A stretch of DNA of 43,225 nucleotides, from positions 1-43,225 of the forward strand of contig MNQT01000018.1 of NCBI GenBank assembly GCA_001915575.1, in the 5' to 3' direction. Positions 43,204-43,225 of the stretch are shown in pieces (the first letter of the stretch is position 1; the number at the start of each line of letters is the position of its first letter). A program made the position numbers and the translations under genes. The stretch comes from Bacteroides sp. CAG:1060_57_27 (GTDB taxonomy: Bacteria > Bacteroidota > Bacteroidia > Bacteroidales > UBA932). A model generated the notes under the pieces. The model worked only from the letters and a program-made list of their open reading frames with translations. It was not told the origin of the DNA and made no database searches.

Positions 43204-43225
43204 GGCTTTTGAAGATAGCATATCA

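Noticed and set aside
1..43225. CRISPR array, tRNA, rRNA, insertion sequence or prophage
   Set aside because: No regularly spaced repeats, cloverleaf, rRNA segment, transposase or phage structural gene was recognised on reading both strands; a covariance-model search would be needed to exclude small RNA genes.

Overview
The window reads as a Bacteroidota chromosome, most likely order Bacteroidales with moderately high GC. The lines of evidence are promoters of the Bacteroidota form TAnnTTTG before most transcription units, a SecD-SecF fusion, TonB and 6-bladed beta-propeller lipoproteins, a flotillin-like FloA/NfeD pair, and the block coaX - outer-membrane barrel - TPR protein - lptC - SurA/PpiD-type isomerase. 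I see no rRNA, tRNA, CRISPR array, insertion sequence or phage. The genus cannot be fixed by reading alone.

Layout. 1-3.5 kb is a small accessory zone: an AT-rich, C-terminally truncated dinD next to a short direct repeat, a beta-propeller lipoprotein, and a tandem pair of Fic-domain genes. 3.6-7.4 kb (minus strand) has two related propeller lipoproteins flanking an HD-domain protein and folE; a 26-codon hydrophobic ORF precedes the first. 7.5-17.9 kb carries malQ, the divergent nfeD-floA and secDF units, and dnaE. 17.9-24.3 kb (minus) holds sufS-sufE-sufT-folK, then glyS - thiL-like - alpha/beta hydrolase with overlapping ends. 24.4-33.4 kb has ruvA, mnmG-ybeY, tonB-hflX and ruvB-frdA-frdB. 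33.6-43.0 kb is all plus strand: mfd, then coaX and the envelope-biogenesis block ending in a terminator.

Functionally this is mostly core housekeeping: replication, recombination and repair (dnaE, ruvA, ruvB, mfd), tRNA modification and charging (mnmG, glyS), Fe-S assembly (sufS, sufE, sufT), folate (folE, folK), CoA (coaX), protein export and envelope assembly (secDF, lptC, ppiD, barrel), and anaerobic respiration (frdAB).

The points that most deserve a second look are: a perfect parS-like palindrome inside mnmG; an AT-rich ruvB-mfd intergenic region with several DnaA-box-like 9-mers, a possible oriC; a ThiL homologue that has lost nearly all its metal-binding motifs; a CoaX lacking the first catalytic Asp; frdAB without an adjacent cytochrome b gene; -7 boxes placed so close to start codons that folE and ruvA (and nearly dnaE) should give leaderless mRNAs; and a 26-bp perfect inverted repeat between hflX and frdB. 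None of these is proof of a new multi-gene system.
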